Part shown: positions 21,899 to 33,570 of the stretch, piece by piece
How the letters are laid out: the number at the start of each line of letters is the position of its first letter
Position numbering within the stretch: the first letter of the stretch is position 1
Assembly: GCF_004359215.1 (NCBI RefSeq)
Contig: NC_090614.1
Span: forward strand, 1,897,283-1,961,282
Direction: 5' to 3'
DNA length: 64,000 nucleotides
From: Bremia lactucae
Lineage: Eukaryota; Oomycota; Peronosporomycetes; Peronosporales; Peronosporaceae
The notes under the pieces: model-generated
The model's input: the letters and a program-made list of their open reading frames with translations, nothing else
What the model was told of the DNA's origin: nothing
Database searches by the model: none
Program-made: the position numbers and the translations under genes

Positions 21899-22930
21899 TC
21901 AATATTCTGGGACACACACCCTCGAGCTTACCATACAAAATGATGCAATGCTCAAGGTTATCAGCATACTGGACATCGAGGTGTTTTCGACCCCGAGAGC
22001 AACCACCTTGATTTCAATACTGGCTTTTTTTGTTACCCGCAGTACCCCATCAGTGGCAGCGATCAAGCATTTGTTGTGACAGTTCGTCACATCACTAAAT
22101 CGACTAAGGTCGTTGACAAGGTGTCGACTGGACCCGCTGTCCAAAATCCACAAATCTGACTGCAACCGTGCATTTTTTCCAACTGTGAAGACGAATTCTG
22201 GTCTTTCACTCTTGCTCTTCGCCGTAGGCCACTTTGCCTTGATATGTCCGACTTCACCACACTTGAAACACGCACGTGTACGTTTTTTGTCATCATCAGG
22301 GCGTCGGCTTATGTTGACCCTGGGTTCTGGATGCTGATGAACGTTGTTCACCACATCTCGACCGAAATAATTTGTCGAGATACCGACCTCGGAAGACTGA
22401 ACAAATTGTGCTAGCTTTTGTGCTTGACGCAAATAATACGTTCGATGCATATCCACCCGGGACATCATCGTCATTCGTATATGCGGATCTGCATAGCGAG
22501 AAATATGTTCGAGGACCAGTCTGTCCGCAACCCCGCACACATCGCTGAATGCTTTCAGGTACACGAAGTGATCCATCCAGTTTCGATGCGATGCTTTTGG
22601 TGCTGTCAAAAGTATTACGCTTTGGGAGGCCGTGATCGTTGTCTTTAATGATTGCAGCATCCTCTGCATACCATGTTTCAAAGATTGGCCGTCAGCCCGC
22701 CATCTTCGACATGTTCACGGAAGTACGTCTGCGCCTTGCCTGCGAGATGTTTATGAGTACGTTGATCTTGACATCTTCCGGCCACCAAAATCCACAGGCG
22801 CGTTTCGAGAAATTAACTTGACGGACAAATTCCTTGCCCCAAGCCAGGAACCCACTGCCAAATCCTTAATACAGCTTCTTCACATCAAACGGTTGCAGGG
22901 CTAGTTTTTGCCGACGTCCGTCTGGTATGC
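21899..22930 (-). pseudogene. gag: Copia gag and protease
   Basis: A frame of 260 codons (22681-21899) is the best-preserved copia part. It holds a UBN2-like capsid region (DHFVYLKAFSDVCGVADRLV), a zinc knuckle CFKCGEVGHIKAKW in which the last Cys is Trp, and a retropepsin WILDSGSSRHLVNDLSRFSD with the catalytic DSG (about 22140). The N-terminus lies in other frames up to about 22905 (LQPFDVKKLY). The Trp in the knuckle should weaken RNA binding. Confidence 0.85.
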
Positions 22931-23039
22931 CCATTCTTGTCGACTGTGCCCCGTTACATTTGTTAGCACTTTGTAGTCCGTCCAAGGACCACAGCTCGTA
23001 TCGCATTACATGGACATGTTAGATGATAATGGAAATACG

Positions 23040-24172
23040 CATCACGTTTCGCGTGATAGCTACTCCTTTCTAAGTGACATAGAAAGGAGTGCGGTCGAAC
23101 TAATGAGTTTGACTGTAGGGAACGATGCCATCTTGGCCATGCTGTCCGGTGTGGACAGAGTTTCCCTTATTCAGCCATCGCCAAGCTCATAAAATAAGAA
23201 CTTGACGAGGAGAAGGAGAAGGTAGCTTTGCTTAATCAGCAAGGCTCTCAACAGGCAGAGCTGTTGAGGCTACCAAAGGTACAGACTCCTGTTCCTGGGA
23301 TGATGCACACGCGTCGTCCGGAAACCTTAAAGATTGACATCTCTAAGTATAGGAGAGCCGAAGAAAACTCCCTCTAAAGATGGTTTGTCGAGTTTGACGA
23401 TGCCATAAGGGCTCGTCACATCGTCGACGAGCAAATGCAAGTCGTATTTGCTCAGTCAAGTTTGACAGGTCGTTCCAAAACTTGGGTACTAGGCCTTAAG
23501 TTGCGCGACCCATTTGTCTTTGGCTCGCTAGAGGCTTTTAAAGTCCGGCTCAAACAGACATTTAAACCGCCTAGGGCTGAGTTCAGAGCTCGTTCAGAGC
23601 TTCTGAAACCCAAGCAAGGCAACGGTGATATTCACGCTTATGCTCAGCACATACGACACTTAGCGAGTTGTATCACAAACACACATGTTCATGTACACAC
23701 GTTGATTACGGAGTTCATGCAAGATCTTACGGATGGTCCCGAAAAGACCCACCTGTTCCGCTTGGAACTGGATGCGCTTGAAGAAGCAATAACCGTTGCG
23801 GAGCAGGAGGATTTGAGCTTGAGACAGGCTCAAGCTAGTTCGTCATCATATCGTCCTCCAAGACGACACGAGTTAGGAGGTCCAGAACCTATGGGCCTCT
23901 CTTCTGTCGAAAGCAAGAAACCTCGCTTCTCGTACAATAAGCGGTTAAAGAAATGCAATCGCTGTCAAAAGTTAGGACACTACGCTCATGAGTGTTGTGC
24001 CCCACGCCCAGTTATGAGGGGTACTGGACGTACTTATTCACCAAATGCCAAAAGGGCAACGGTCGCGGATCTGACGTTGTTGGGAAATCGCAACAGCGAG
24101 GTGGACCGCCAAAAAATGGTCGGGGTCAGTAGGGGCGCAACGCCTTACTGATCCAACAACCTCAAGAGAATT
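23040..24172 (+). pseudogene. gag: GyG1 Gag
   Basis: Capsid protein. The N-terminus (LMSLTVGNDAILAMLSGVD, 23100-23160) is separated by stops from a 238-codon frame (23435-24151) with FKVRLKQTFKPPRAEFRARS, LITEFMQDLTDGPEKTHLF, VAEQEDLSLRQAQ and a canonical CCHC knuckle CNRCQKLGHYAHEC (about 23955). A Gly/Arg-rich tail follows and is frameshifted. Gag packages the element RNA. A 58-bp sequence near 22990-23045 not found in GyG2 lies ahead of the start. Confidence 0.85.
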
Positions 24173-25607
24173 TGCAAATCTCTTAACTAAAGTTGCTCCA
24201 GAAACACAATCATTATGTGTCTCTGCACCTGGTGATGAGGTATCACTCATCACCTTGAAGTTGAAGGTGACAAATGATTTGTCACTTACAGCCCTAGTGG
24301 ACTGCGGACCGTCGAATATCTTTATTCGTCGCCAGTCACTAGAGGGTCGTAGGCTTAAATATGTTGAGCGCGACATCCCTCCAACGAGGATGACGGTGCG
24401 TCTAGGGACAGGCATATCGATAATAGTAATGAAACGCGTAGTGAAATTTCACTACACGTTAAGAGATTAAAAATATGGTGATGATTTCATCGTACTGTAT
24501 TTGGATGACAAATTCTATGTCATCCTTGGTCCACCTTGGCTCAGAAAATATGAGCCAAGAACCAGCTGGCAGTACTGACCCGTAAAGATGCCTGGCACTT
24601 GTTCATCAGATGGCCATCTGATGAACGTTTTGGAGCGTCCACAAGCGTGTGGATGTACTACGAGTGAGTGCGATGGCCTCACTTGTGGTACAGACGTTAC
24701 TACGACTCAACACGATCACAGTGTGATTATTAATCACCCTGTGGAGTCAGCTGCCGGCAGCTGTGCGAATGCACAGGCAGCGCCGAAGATCCACCACTCG
24801 AATAAGTCGAGTGAATTGAGACATGAATGTACGCCTAGCGGGCGACATTCAAAGAAGATACCGGTTGTCCGAATTGGACAACACGATGATTCTAGGTCGA
24901 GTAGAGAGTCGACCGTAGAGGACCCGATGTGATAGCGCAATCACAGTCAAAAGACGTTAAGGGAATAAGTCCCCAAGACTGGAGGAGAAATCTCCTCTAA
25001 TAGTTAATGCTGAAGGGACTAGACTTCAGCATCCCGAGACGTTGATCCCTCGGCAGCCTGTGGATAAATCTCACGAAGAAACCGAGACATTGAATGTCTT
25101 GGTTAATGACGGATCAAGAGTAGGCTCATACTCTTGATCTGTATGCGCCTCCGAAGCTAACTTCGGATTTAACTCAATTACTAACCCAGGAACCCAAGCG
25201 GTTCTTGAAATATCTGCATAGCGGTAAAACCAAGCAGATCTGCGTACTTGTTACAGAGGACGTATACGTAACCGATATTCGGTCAGCATAATTTTTGCAG
25301 AGAACGAACGGATTCTCAGCAGCTTATCGATGGACGAAAGTATCCTCGATGTGAATTCTAGGATTGAGAGATATACAAATCAATCCTAAAAGTCACTTAA
25401 GACAAATCCTTTATACGAGGATTTGATTGAATATAGGGATGTATTCCCTGAAATATATCCATGCGAGTTGCCTAAGGATAAAGGCACTCGACATGAGATC
25501 GAGCTCAAACCGGGCTCGAAGTACTGTGTCATGAAGCAGTGGCCACTGCCTCGTGAACAAGTACTTGCGATCGATAAATTCTTACCAATCGAGTAAAAGC
25601 GGGCCAC
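24173..25607 (+). pseudogene. pol: GyG1 protease and pre-RT spacer
   Basis: Retropepsin remnant: VDCGPSNIFIRRQSL (about 24300) with D-C-G in place of D-S/T-G, then IPPTRMTVRLGTGISI. A stop follows at about 24468. The spacer includes an open 114-codon stretch (24588-24932) and ends in KDKGTRHEIELKPGSKYC near 25530. From about 24365 no difference to GyG2 was seen, shared stops included. Confidence 0.75.
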
Positions 25608-26300
25608 GTGAGGGAGTCAACCTTCCCACATAGCTTTCCGACCTTCTGTGTGCGAAAAACCACAGGAGGGTGGCGGATAGTGCACGCATTCACTAAACTG
25701 AATGCTGCAACGGTACCGGCTCAAACGCCGATACCTAGAAAAGACGTAATCATAGATGGTATGTCTAAGAGTACGATCTTTTCGTCTATGGATCTGATGG
25801 ATGGGTTCTATCAAATCCTTATGCGTGAACGGGACATCCCGTACACAGCAGTGAGCACTCCCAGTGGGATGCTCTGGGAATGGCTAGTAATGCCATATGG
25901 GGCTTAGTGCAACATTCGATAGATGCGTAACGAATCTGTTGAGACCGGTGCGAGAATTCGCTCTGAGTTATTAACGGTGTATTCGTCTATAGCCGGACTT
26001 ATGACGGAAAGACGGACGTGGGAGTTCCTTAAAGTCACGTTTATTCTAAAGCATAAGTTGTACGCAAATCTCAAGAAGTTCATATTCGCTGCAAGCGAAA
26101 TACCACTTCTTGGGTGCAACGTCGGTAAACACGGCGTGCGCCCTGATCCCGAAAAGATCAAGGCATTTACCGATGGTCAGTTCCAGTCGATGTCAAGGGA
26201 CTTGGAAAGTTCCTGCGTATTTGCATAAGTACTTCCGCAATTATGCCGAGATGACAGTTCATCTCTCTTGTCTTTGAAAAAAAGACGATAAAACGCTATG
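25608..26300 (+). pseudogene. pol: GyG1 reverse transcriptase
   Basis: RT fingers and palm: FCVRKTTGGWRIVHAFTKLN, FSSMDLMDGFYQILMRERDI and TAVSTPSGMLWEWLVMPYGA up to 25905, where a stop and frameshift follow. The region that should hold the YFDD motif is damaged (about 25960-26000). KLYANLKKFIFAASEIPLLG continues the thumb (26058-26115). Copies RNA to DNA in intact relatives; not functional here. Confidence 0.8.
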
Positions 26301-26399
26301 GATCGCCGATTGTCGGCATTCCTTCGAAGGTATCAAGCAAAGCTTGATGCAATCGCCCATCTTCGCGATTGCAGATCAAGACAGACCATTCCATGCCGA

Positions 26400-27700
26400 C
26401 CCGATTTCGAGCCGGCTGCGCGTTCCAACAGTGAAAATAATCCCACTGTTGCAACACTCATTTCAAGTGTTCTGTCATCAACCTTGTTTGATGACTTAAA
26501 AAAAAGCCTACGAAGAAGATAAGGGTCCGTTGCGTTTATTGGATTATCAGATAAATGCATCCGATAATACTTTTTTAATATTTACCGGCTTTATATCGAT
26601 CGTCATCCGATCGATACACAACACGCAACGGCATATTGTATTTCACAGCCCTTGCAGGCGACACTCCATCCCAAATCCCAATGATTTGCGCTTGCGCATC
26701 ATGTATGAGCGTCACGATGCACCAATAACTGGGCATCGTGGACGTGAGAAAACTTAACTCACAGTAAGTCGCGACTTTTATTGGCCCCGCCAGTATCAGT
26801 TTATGCGCAAGTACGTTCGTGCTTGCGAAGTATGTCAACGGGTGAAGCCCAGCCCTTCATCCCGTGCACCTCTCCAACCTCTACAACTTCCAGCAGAGTG
26901 TTGGCAGTCCGTATCTGTGGACTTCGTCTTCGGATTTCCCGAAAACGACCACAAAAATAATGGAATCCTTGTTTTTGTAGACAGATTCAGCAAGATGGTG
27001 CACCTTGCTGCGGTACCAGAGTCGATTACGGCTCCGGGTTGTGCCCGTGTCTTTATCGACACGGTATTCAAATTCCACGGTTTACTCCGTGAACTGGTCT
27101 CGGATAGAGATCCACCGTTATCGGCGGAGTTTGGCAATCCGTATTCTGATCTCTCGGAACACGGCTGACTATGTCAACATCCGATCACCCAGAAACGGAT
27201 AATCAAACAGCGTCCTCGAAGAGATACTTCGAGGTTACGTCCAATCGTATCCGAATTGGAGCGAGTTTTTACCGATGGTCGAATTCGCCATCAATAATTC
27301 GGTGCATGCGTCTACAACGCATACACCGTTCTTTGTGAATGGCTTACGCCATCCTCGCATACCGACCCAATTAGAGGGATCCTCTAGTCTAAGGGGGGGG
27401 GACTCGCAGGAGCAAAACCAATTCTGGCTCATGCTCAACACGCGTCGAAAATAACAACGACGCGAGTGATGTCAATGTCGAAGAAAACGACATCGAAAAT
27501 GAGATTGATCTCATGGCAGTACGCACTAAGCGTACTGAAAAAGACAAAACAAATGAGTTAGCGGAAGAGTTTCTGCTAACTCGAGAATCAATTATCCGTT
27601 TCGTTCAGGATTCTATTGCTAACGCAGTGGACCGACAGAAATGGAATGCAGACAAACATGGAAGAGCAAATGTTAATTCATTCAAATTAATGATCTAGTG
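26400..27700 (+). pseudogene. pol: GyG1 integrase
   Basis: Best kept at 26803-27168: zinc-binding CEVCQRVK, first Asp in VDFVFGFPE (about 26920), NNGILVFVDRFSKMVHLAAV, and the second Asp in LVSDRDPPLSAEF. Stops and frameshifts follow; the catalytic Glu block NRVLEEI is damaged near 27210. The DNA-binding tail carries LLPKFIGPFRVLHRRGNAYT (27740-27800) with the GPF motif and FYVGRLRPYHQ (about 27860). Normal gypsy integrase layout. Confidence 0.85.
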
Positions 27701-28470
27701 CTACTCTCTACGGTAAACTTACCTAAACGATTAGTCACTAATGTGGGTAGCATTAAACTACTACCCAAGTTCATTGGGCCTTTCCGTGTACTGCATCGAA
27801 GAGGCAATGCGTACACAATAGAATTGCGACGTAGGATGCGAACGCATCCTACGTTTTACGTTGGTCGGCTCCGGCCGTACCATCAGTACGCGGCTTCTTC
27901 CGAGGACGGATTTGACCACTCTTTACAAGAATACCCAAAAGATTATTGTGATCGCGAACCAGATTTTCATGTTGAACCTGAAGTTTCTCAGGCCGGTTTC
28001 GAAGATCCTCGAAGCTACGATGAGCTGACGACAGCTCATCGCGGACAGCATGATACTTCCGCTCGTACTCCAACAAGGAGTACGCACTCTTCGAACGGTC
28101 TTCCAACCGCTCGATATGGTGAGCCTGCACCGTCTGCTCCAACGAGCGACGCTTACCGCGCTCGTGGTCAAGTCCCTCCTCCAAATCATGGAGGAAGCGA
28201 TCGAGTTTGTCGACCATCGACACTAGATCCGACACATGGGTCGGATTTAATTTTCACTCCTCCGCCACAACCATTGGTGAATTTCCAAGGCTGTCAACGT
28301 TTCCTTGTGGAACGTATACTCCGTGATGTGAAGGGGTAGCGAACAAGTTATCTTGTTCGCTGGTGCGGTTTACAACCTTCACATGACAGCAGGGAGCCTC
28401 GTTCCCAGCTGGTTGTTGACGTTGAGAGCCTCGTCCGTCAGTATGACGAGACCCATCCAATGGATCATAA
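27698..28470 (+). pseudogene. pol: GyG1 integrase tail, linker and chromodomain
   Basis: After FYVGRLRPYHQ the pol frame runs through a Ser/Pro/Thr-rich linker of about 140 codons and then a chromodomain: RFLVERILRDVKG (28295-28335), a TAG stop, SYLVRWCGLQPSHDSREP and VVDVESLVRQYDE (to about 28445). The linker has no recognisable fold and lies exactly opposite the antisense coiled coil. The conserved pol motifs flank, and do not fill, the overlap. Confidence 0.75.
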
Positions 28471-28570
28471 GGTCTATCAGAAAACACGCGCCTCTGGCGC
28501 CTGTAAATCGATGGCAAAACGTCAATCTCATCGCGCATCTCGATAGAGATGCGAGCCCTTCCCCTGGATC
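27849..28570 (-). pseudogene. GyG1 aORF: antisense coiled-coil protein, C-terminal half
   Basis: Minus-strand frame from about 28538 to 27849, broken by one TGA that reads GGA in GyG3. After a Gln/Arg-rich part come KLDRFLHDLEEGLDHERGKR, RSLEQTVQAHHIERLEDR and YHAVRDELSSAHRSFEDL with heptad-like spacing, ending in a basic RPRKKPRTDG (nuclear-localisation-like) and DQRKT. GyG3 and GyG4 carry the same protein. The N-terminal half is lost at the 28570 breakpoint. No known family recognised; the coiled coil suggests self-association. Confidence 0.65.
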
Positions 28571-28574
28571 ACTG

Positions 28575-29568
28575 GTGACCCGGCGAGGACGCCGGAGGAG
28601 ATCGCTGCCCGCGACGCTCTTCATGAGCATTACCTTACGCCGAAGGTAATGACGCGAAGCCAGTATCTGACGCGTTTACGTGATCAAGCTTGTGGGGCTT
28701 CGGTGACCTGCATGAGAAAGATTCTGATCGTTTTGTTTCCAAACGAAACAAGGAGTGAAAACGAAGTCTCATTTGAGAACTGGGTTCACCGGGCCCGCAA
28801 ACTCCGTAATATCTGGAATATCAGAGAGTCTGCGGATTAAGGTGAAGCTTCGCTTCGACTTCGCTAAGCTTTAGGCCAAAGGCCAGTTACGTTCAGCATT
28901 TATGCCACAAAACGAAGTAAGGCTAGCCGATATTTCAGTGCTACGGTTGACCGTACAACCAAGGATCGAAGCCGCACTGAGGCTTTAGATCCACCTAATC
29001 CCACGTTTAGTAGTGGGAAGCGACGTTTGACGCGAGTTGACCCTCAGCTTGGAGCTCAAAAATGTCAACGTTGTACGGGCAATCTTGCCGAAGAGGTACC
29101 TCGAACTCCCAAGAGTTTTTGGAAGAGGGTTACCCTAGCCACTTCACCAGATACTAGTATTGACCCTCACGACGACGTCGCTTTAAAAGTTTCTCCACAT
29201 GAAACTGAAGGTTTCCCCGCGCATCAAGCGGTGCGGGAGGGGGCCGAAATTTCGGCGGAAGCATTTGATGCTCAACGACACGAGGTGCAACTTCTTCGTG
29301 AGGTCCTTGCTCGGGTTGGGAGCTCTTTTGAGGCGGTTCGGGCGTCTTTCGCCGAAATCGCTTTTACCACGTAAAGAGGGCCAGTTGGATATCCTGGTGA
29401 GGATGCAACAATCTGCGGCACGACCGCCTGTCTCGGCGCAAGCGCCTTCAAGTCCAAGTGGGAAGGGTCCCGATATGGCTAAAGCAAGCCAACGTAAAAC
29501 ACTGGATGTGTACGCAGCTTGTTGGGAAGGTTTAGCGTATAAGCTAGGCCCTTCTTGGCCACGAACGT
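28575..29568 (+). pseudogene. GyA2 aORF (antisense accessory gene)
   Basis: Plus strand. Starts inside the block TPEEIAARDALHEHYLTPK (about 28590-28645), skips the intron site and goes on YLTRLRDQACGASVT, VLFPNETRSENEVSFENW and ARKLRNIWNIRESAD to a TAA near 28840. After frame shifts the C-terminal part reads PAHQAVREGAEISAEAFDAQ and RHEVQLLREVLARVGSSFEA (about 29215-29345), a likely amphipathic coiled coil, ending QRKTLDVYAA near 29520. Two independent copies (GyA1, GyA5) carry the same order. Function unknown. Confidence 0.6.
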
Positions 29569-30735
29569 AAATGGTCCAATAAAGCGCGGGCGAAATTTGG
29601 TCTTGAAGACCGCGGATACCAAGTTGGTAGGTAGGTTCTTAGCGTTTAGTAAAACTCGGTCTCCGACCATATACGAATTAATACAGTTTCTGCTTTTGGC
29701 ATCTGCTTCTTGTTTTTGTTTGTCTTGGCTATCAGCCATCGTATCTCTTACATGTCTTAAGATACTAAATCGCGTCGCGAGAAACTCGCTTACTTGTTTC
29801 CGAACGGTAACAGGGCTGATATCAGCAAGCCTATCGGCCGATTCTCCCCCACCAAGCCCTTAACCCTGCAGTGGTATCGTTAATGGAACGCGCGGTTGGT
29901 AAGACCGTTTACATAGAACACAGTATAGCCTGTAGAGGCATGAACAGCGTCATTGAACGCAAACTCCACTACTGGGAGCATTGAGCTCCAGCGCTTTGGT
30001 GTCTGAGCACACACGCTGCGTTAAACGTCTTCAATGACGCGATTGACAAGTTCAGTTCGACCATCGGTCTGTGGATGGTCCGCAGTGGACATCTCCAATC
30101 TGGTTATAAGCACTCGGAAAATTGATTTCCAGATTTACCCGTAAAATCGGGGATCCCGATCAGAGATAATTGCCACTGGCAAACCATGTTTTCGAAACAC
30201 GCGATCGATGAACAGCTTAGCTGTACCGTCTCCATCAATGGAATCTGGCACGGCTGCTTAGTAAGCCATTTTGCTCAAACGGTCAACAAAGACCACTATA
30301 CCGGAGTTACCGGCTGAATCTTTCGGTAGCCCAAAGACGAAATCCATACTAATGGACTCCCACAATCCTATGGGGACGGGAAGACTCGCCAGTGGCGCAG
30401 CAGCATGTGTCGAGGGTTTAATCCGTTGGCACGTTTCGCATGTGCGAATATATGTGCTGACCCATTTTTAAAGTTTGGGCCACCGACTCTGGCCTATGAA
30501 GCCGTAGGTCTTTTCTCAAGCGAGATGACCACCAAGGACAGTATCGTGTGCCTCATATTGGATCCGGTACTTCACCTCCTCATCATGAGGAACAATGACA
30601 CGCGGAGGGTCCGCGATGTTTGTGCAACAGGTTGTTATCGATAGAAATCGATGTAACCTTGCACGCAAACGTGCCGCCAATTTAATACCCAATTTGAGTC
30701 CTATAACGCTCGTAGCAGAGCTGCACACTGTTTAT
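28990..30735 (-). pseudogene. pol: GyA2 integrase and chromodomain
   Basis: Minus strand. VIVPHDEEVKYRIQYEAHDT and VLGGHLA (30640-30520) form the zinc-binding start. Core blocks with FVDRLSKMA-like and SDRDPRF-like sequence lie at 30350-30150. The tail PRFIGPFTFVAKKGLAYTLN with HPVFYVGLL lies at 29600-29480, and a chromodomain YLVKWLG-stop-PSSKNSWEFE at about 29150-29100. Stops and a frameshift in each part. Confidence 0.8.
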
Positions 30736-32041
30736 CCTTGGCGTAAGCCGAACTGATTAATTCAGGAATAGGTGACGAGATAGTCGTTGAATGAGAATCT
30801 CATAATCCGGCCTGCGTGATAACGCGTCGGCCAAAGCATTTTGCTTGCCGGGCTTATACTTCACCACGAAGTTGGATTCCGCAAAAAAAGATAGTTATCG
30901 GGCCATTTTCTGTGAGAGATGGGGCGACTTAGTCGCCGTGCGCAATGATGTGTGATCTGTAAAAATCACAAACGGCTTAGAGCCGAGTGGATGACCTCTG
31001 AATTTGACGAGAGCATACTTCATAACAAGGAACTCTTTGTCATGAACTGGGTAGTTCTTTTCCGCAGCTTTAAGCTTTTTAGACTCGAACGCAATAACAC
31101 GTTGATGCCCATCAACATCTGTTTGTAACAGAGCACTGCCAATGGCAAAATCTGATGCGTCAAAGACGATACTGAAAGGCCAATTTGGGTTTGGCAGTAC
31201 CAGAATCGGGGCATGGATAAGACTACCCTTAACTGCTCGAAAAGCATTATTTTCGGTGCTAGTCCAGCACCATTCTATATCTTTCTTTAGGAGTTTAGAT
31301 AATGGCCTAGCCATATCAGCGTAATTTTTGCTATATTTGTGTAAATAATTGGCGAGACCCAACCACTTAAGCAAATCCTTTTGGTTTTTAGGAACCGGCC
31401 AATCTACTATGGCTTTTACCTTAGCGGAATCGCTCTAAGGCATCGCTTTCCAATGAAGTTTTCTAAAGAAGGAATTTCGTCTGCGCCAAAAATGCATTTA
31501 GATGCATTGGCATACAATTTTTTTGTGCGCATGCATTCGAGCACTGCTCGCAAATGGTCTAAATGGTTTTCCATATCCGACCGACCCTGCTCCGCACGAC
31601 TATGGACAAAAATGTCATCGAAATAAGTCTGTGCATAACCTCGATGAGGGCGAAACAGTTGCGTCACTAGACGATTAAATGTTGCCGGGGCGTTGGAAAG
31701 CCATTGTGGAAAACCAGCCACTCCCATTACATGCCGCTTTGGGTGCTAACCGCTGTAAGCGGGATATCACTAGCTCGCATAAGCACTTGGTAGTAACCAT
31801 TGACTAAGTCCAATGCACTGTACATTGTACATCCCACCATATTGTTCTAAAGAACATCTTTTCTAGGAATGGGGGTTTGGGCTGGTATAGTGGCAGCCTT
31901 AAGCTTATTATAAGCATGTACAATGCGCCATTTACCATTTGGCTTTTTGACACAAAAATGTCGGTGTCGAATGAGGAGATTTGTTCTCTCGTAACATTTC
32001 AGCCTCGTGCTTTGCATGGAAGAAATCGTCAATGACGTCAC
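30735..32041 (-). pseudogene. pol: GyA2 reverse transcriptase and RNase H
   Basis: RT: KKPNGKWRIVHAYNKLKAAT (about 31950), LSNAPATFNRLVTQLFRPHR and the catalytic YFDDIFVHSR (31640-31615). RNase H and connection form one 159-codon frame at 30895-31374 with FDASDFAIGSALLQTDVDGH, VHDKEFLVMKYALVKFRGH and FTDHTSLRTATKS. These are all expected Ty3/gypsy blocks, and the YxDD core is intact. A frameshift and two stops break the rest. Confidence 0.88.
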
Positions 32042-33570
32042 ACTGCTCCTTTGGTAAAAGCCATTGTTCTTGTGACACAGTATTTGGTTCCCATTACTAA
32101 GTCAATTTCATGATGAACACTTCTATCCGGAGCTAAAACAGATGGTGGGTTATTACATACCTTATCTTGGAATTCCTTAATTAAGGAATAAAAAGGATCC
32201 GTAGGATCTTCCAGGATCGGTGACCCATTTCGCGCACAAAGTGCACCTTTTGTGTCATCCAGGACAGCTTCGTCTAGAAGTGACGATGAGTTTAACTCAA
32301 CCATAGGTCGAATGACCATCATTTCAGATAAGTCACCAGTTTTTAAGACTCGACCGCACTCATCAATAGACATTTCGTCTAGCTCTAAAAGAGCATGTAA
32401 CGAGAGGATTGCCGCAAGGCTTACTTCCCCCTCAATGTTACCGGTTACGCCATTTACAAGCGTATGTACTTGCTCACTCGTATCACTTTGTGAGGGTATA
32501 CACGCTTCGTGTCCATCCTGTCTTGGAGTGAAGATGAAGACAATACGCCTTTTAGAGGCCGGGACATTCACGTCCCCAGGGTTTTCAGCCTGTATTGGTT
32601 CTATACAAGACATGGTGTCTAATTTGACATCCGATAAAGAGTTAAAAAACTCAACTTCCTTATCCAGCGAACGTTTACGTGTCGCCTCACGTGCATTAGG
32701 AGGATTTGACCCAAAATGCCCTGGCGAACCGCCAATAGTGTCACTATTGACACTTAGGATGGTGCCACCTCGGCCGACCATACTCGGTGGACTTAGACGT
32801 GCCACTCCACGTATCTCAGGGATATTGCACGCTGCTTTCAGCATTTAGTGAATCGTTAGTATAGCGAGTGTTACTCGACGAAGTACGTGCCGTTTTACTT
32901 ATTTCTGCTCAGTCGGGCTCAAAATTAATGTTTTTAACATTAGAGTTTATTAACTCAGACATGCCAATGTCTAAAACAGTGACAGACTCATTCTTGGTAT
33001 GGCCTGGCTAGAACATCATGAACCGAATTAGTAATATTTATTGTGAGGAGTAGCTTCTCCAGACAAGCTATTGATAAGCCTTTCTGGCAAAAGCCACGGC
33101 TTCTTTTCAGGGGCGAGATGAGACATTTTACTGTCTTCACTCCCCTGACCGTGGATCAATTGGAAGTCTAAGACCTTAGGCGCCACGCGCAATATTCCTA
33201 GCAAAGTTTTGGAGAGTCATGGACCCACCTTTGCTAGGCAACAAATGAGATCATATCTCGAATCCAAATCAAGGACGAGACAGCGTTCCATACTGTCAAA
33301 GTCCAGAAACTTTATACCTAAGTTCAATGGAACTTTGGGAACAGTGACCCGAGTCCCTGTCCCTAAGCAAACAGTGTTATTGTATTATCTCCATGCGCTC
33401 TAAGTACCTCCACGTATTGTTGATTTCCCTCAATAGAAAGGCGTCGAGCATAATTGCAAGACACTCCTGAGTCAATTAAAATTGACCACGGCTTACCAAA
33501 GCCCTTTACAATCGAAATGAGCACCAAGCTAATTGGGGCAAGGTTCTATTTATTCTCACCTCCTTGAGGT
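32038..33570 (-). pseudogene. pol: GyA2 protease and pre-RT spacer
   Basis: The protease has LIDSGVSCNYARRLSIEGNQ with the catalytic DSG at about 33480-33460. Frames break further on. The spacer is a single open frame of 268 codons (32844-32038), acidic (SLAAILSLHALLELDEMSID) and ending VHHEIDLVMGTKYCVTRTMA, which leads into RT. No catalytic motif is seen in the spacer, so its role is unclear. It reads continuously and is therefore the least damaged GyA segment. Confidence 0.75.

Larger units (their letters stand above)
18996..22930 (-). mobile_element. Ty1/copia internal region without LTRs
   Basis: Minus-strand copia-type order gag, protease, integrase, RT, RNase H from right to left. No LTR is seen at either end: it meets GyG5 gag at 18990 and the GyG1 LTR tail at 22945. 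It is therefore a truncated copy later joined to, or cut by, the gypsy elements. Stops and frameshifts throughout. Confidence 0.8.
22945..28570 (+). mobile_element. GyG1: Ty3/gypsy element, plus strand, truncated at both ends
   Basis: Left end keeps only the last 14 bp of a GyG LTR (TGTGCCCCGTTACA) and a mutated primer-binding site (TTGTTAGCACTTTGTAGT). Then come gag, protease, spacer, RT, integrase, chromodomain and the antisense aORF. It breaks near 28570, where the GyA2 aORF begins. RNase H is removed by a deletion of about 360 bp at 26384-26397, judged against GyG2. Confidence 0.85.

Noticed and set aside
24038..24415. Minus-strand frames opposite the GyG1 and GyG2 protease (also 41375-41956)
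   Set aside because: They shadow the gag-protease region and are not near the 3' LTR, unlike the aORFs; no independent conservation beyond that forced by the plus strand.
32252..32848. 198-codon plus-strand frame in GyA2
   Set aside because: Complement of the 268-codon pre-RT spacer of the same element; the minus frame continues into RT.
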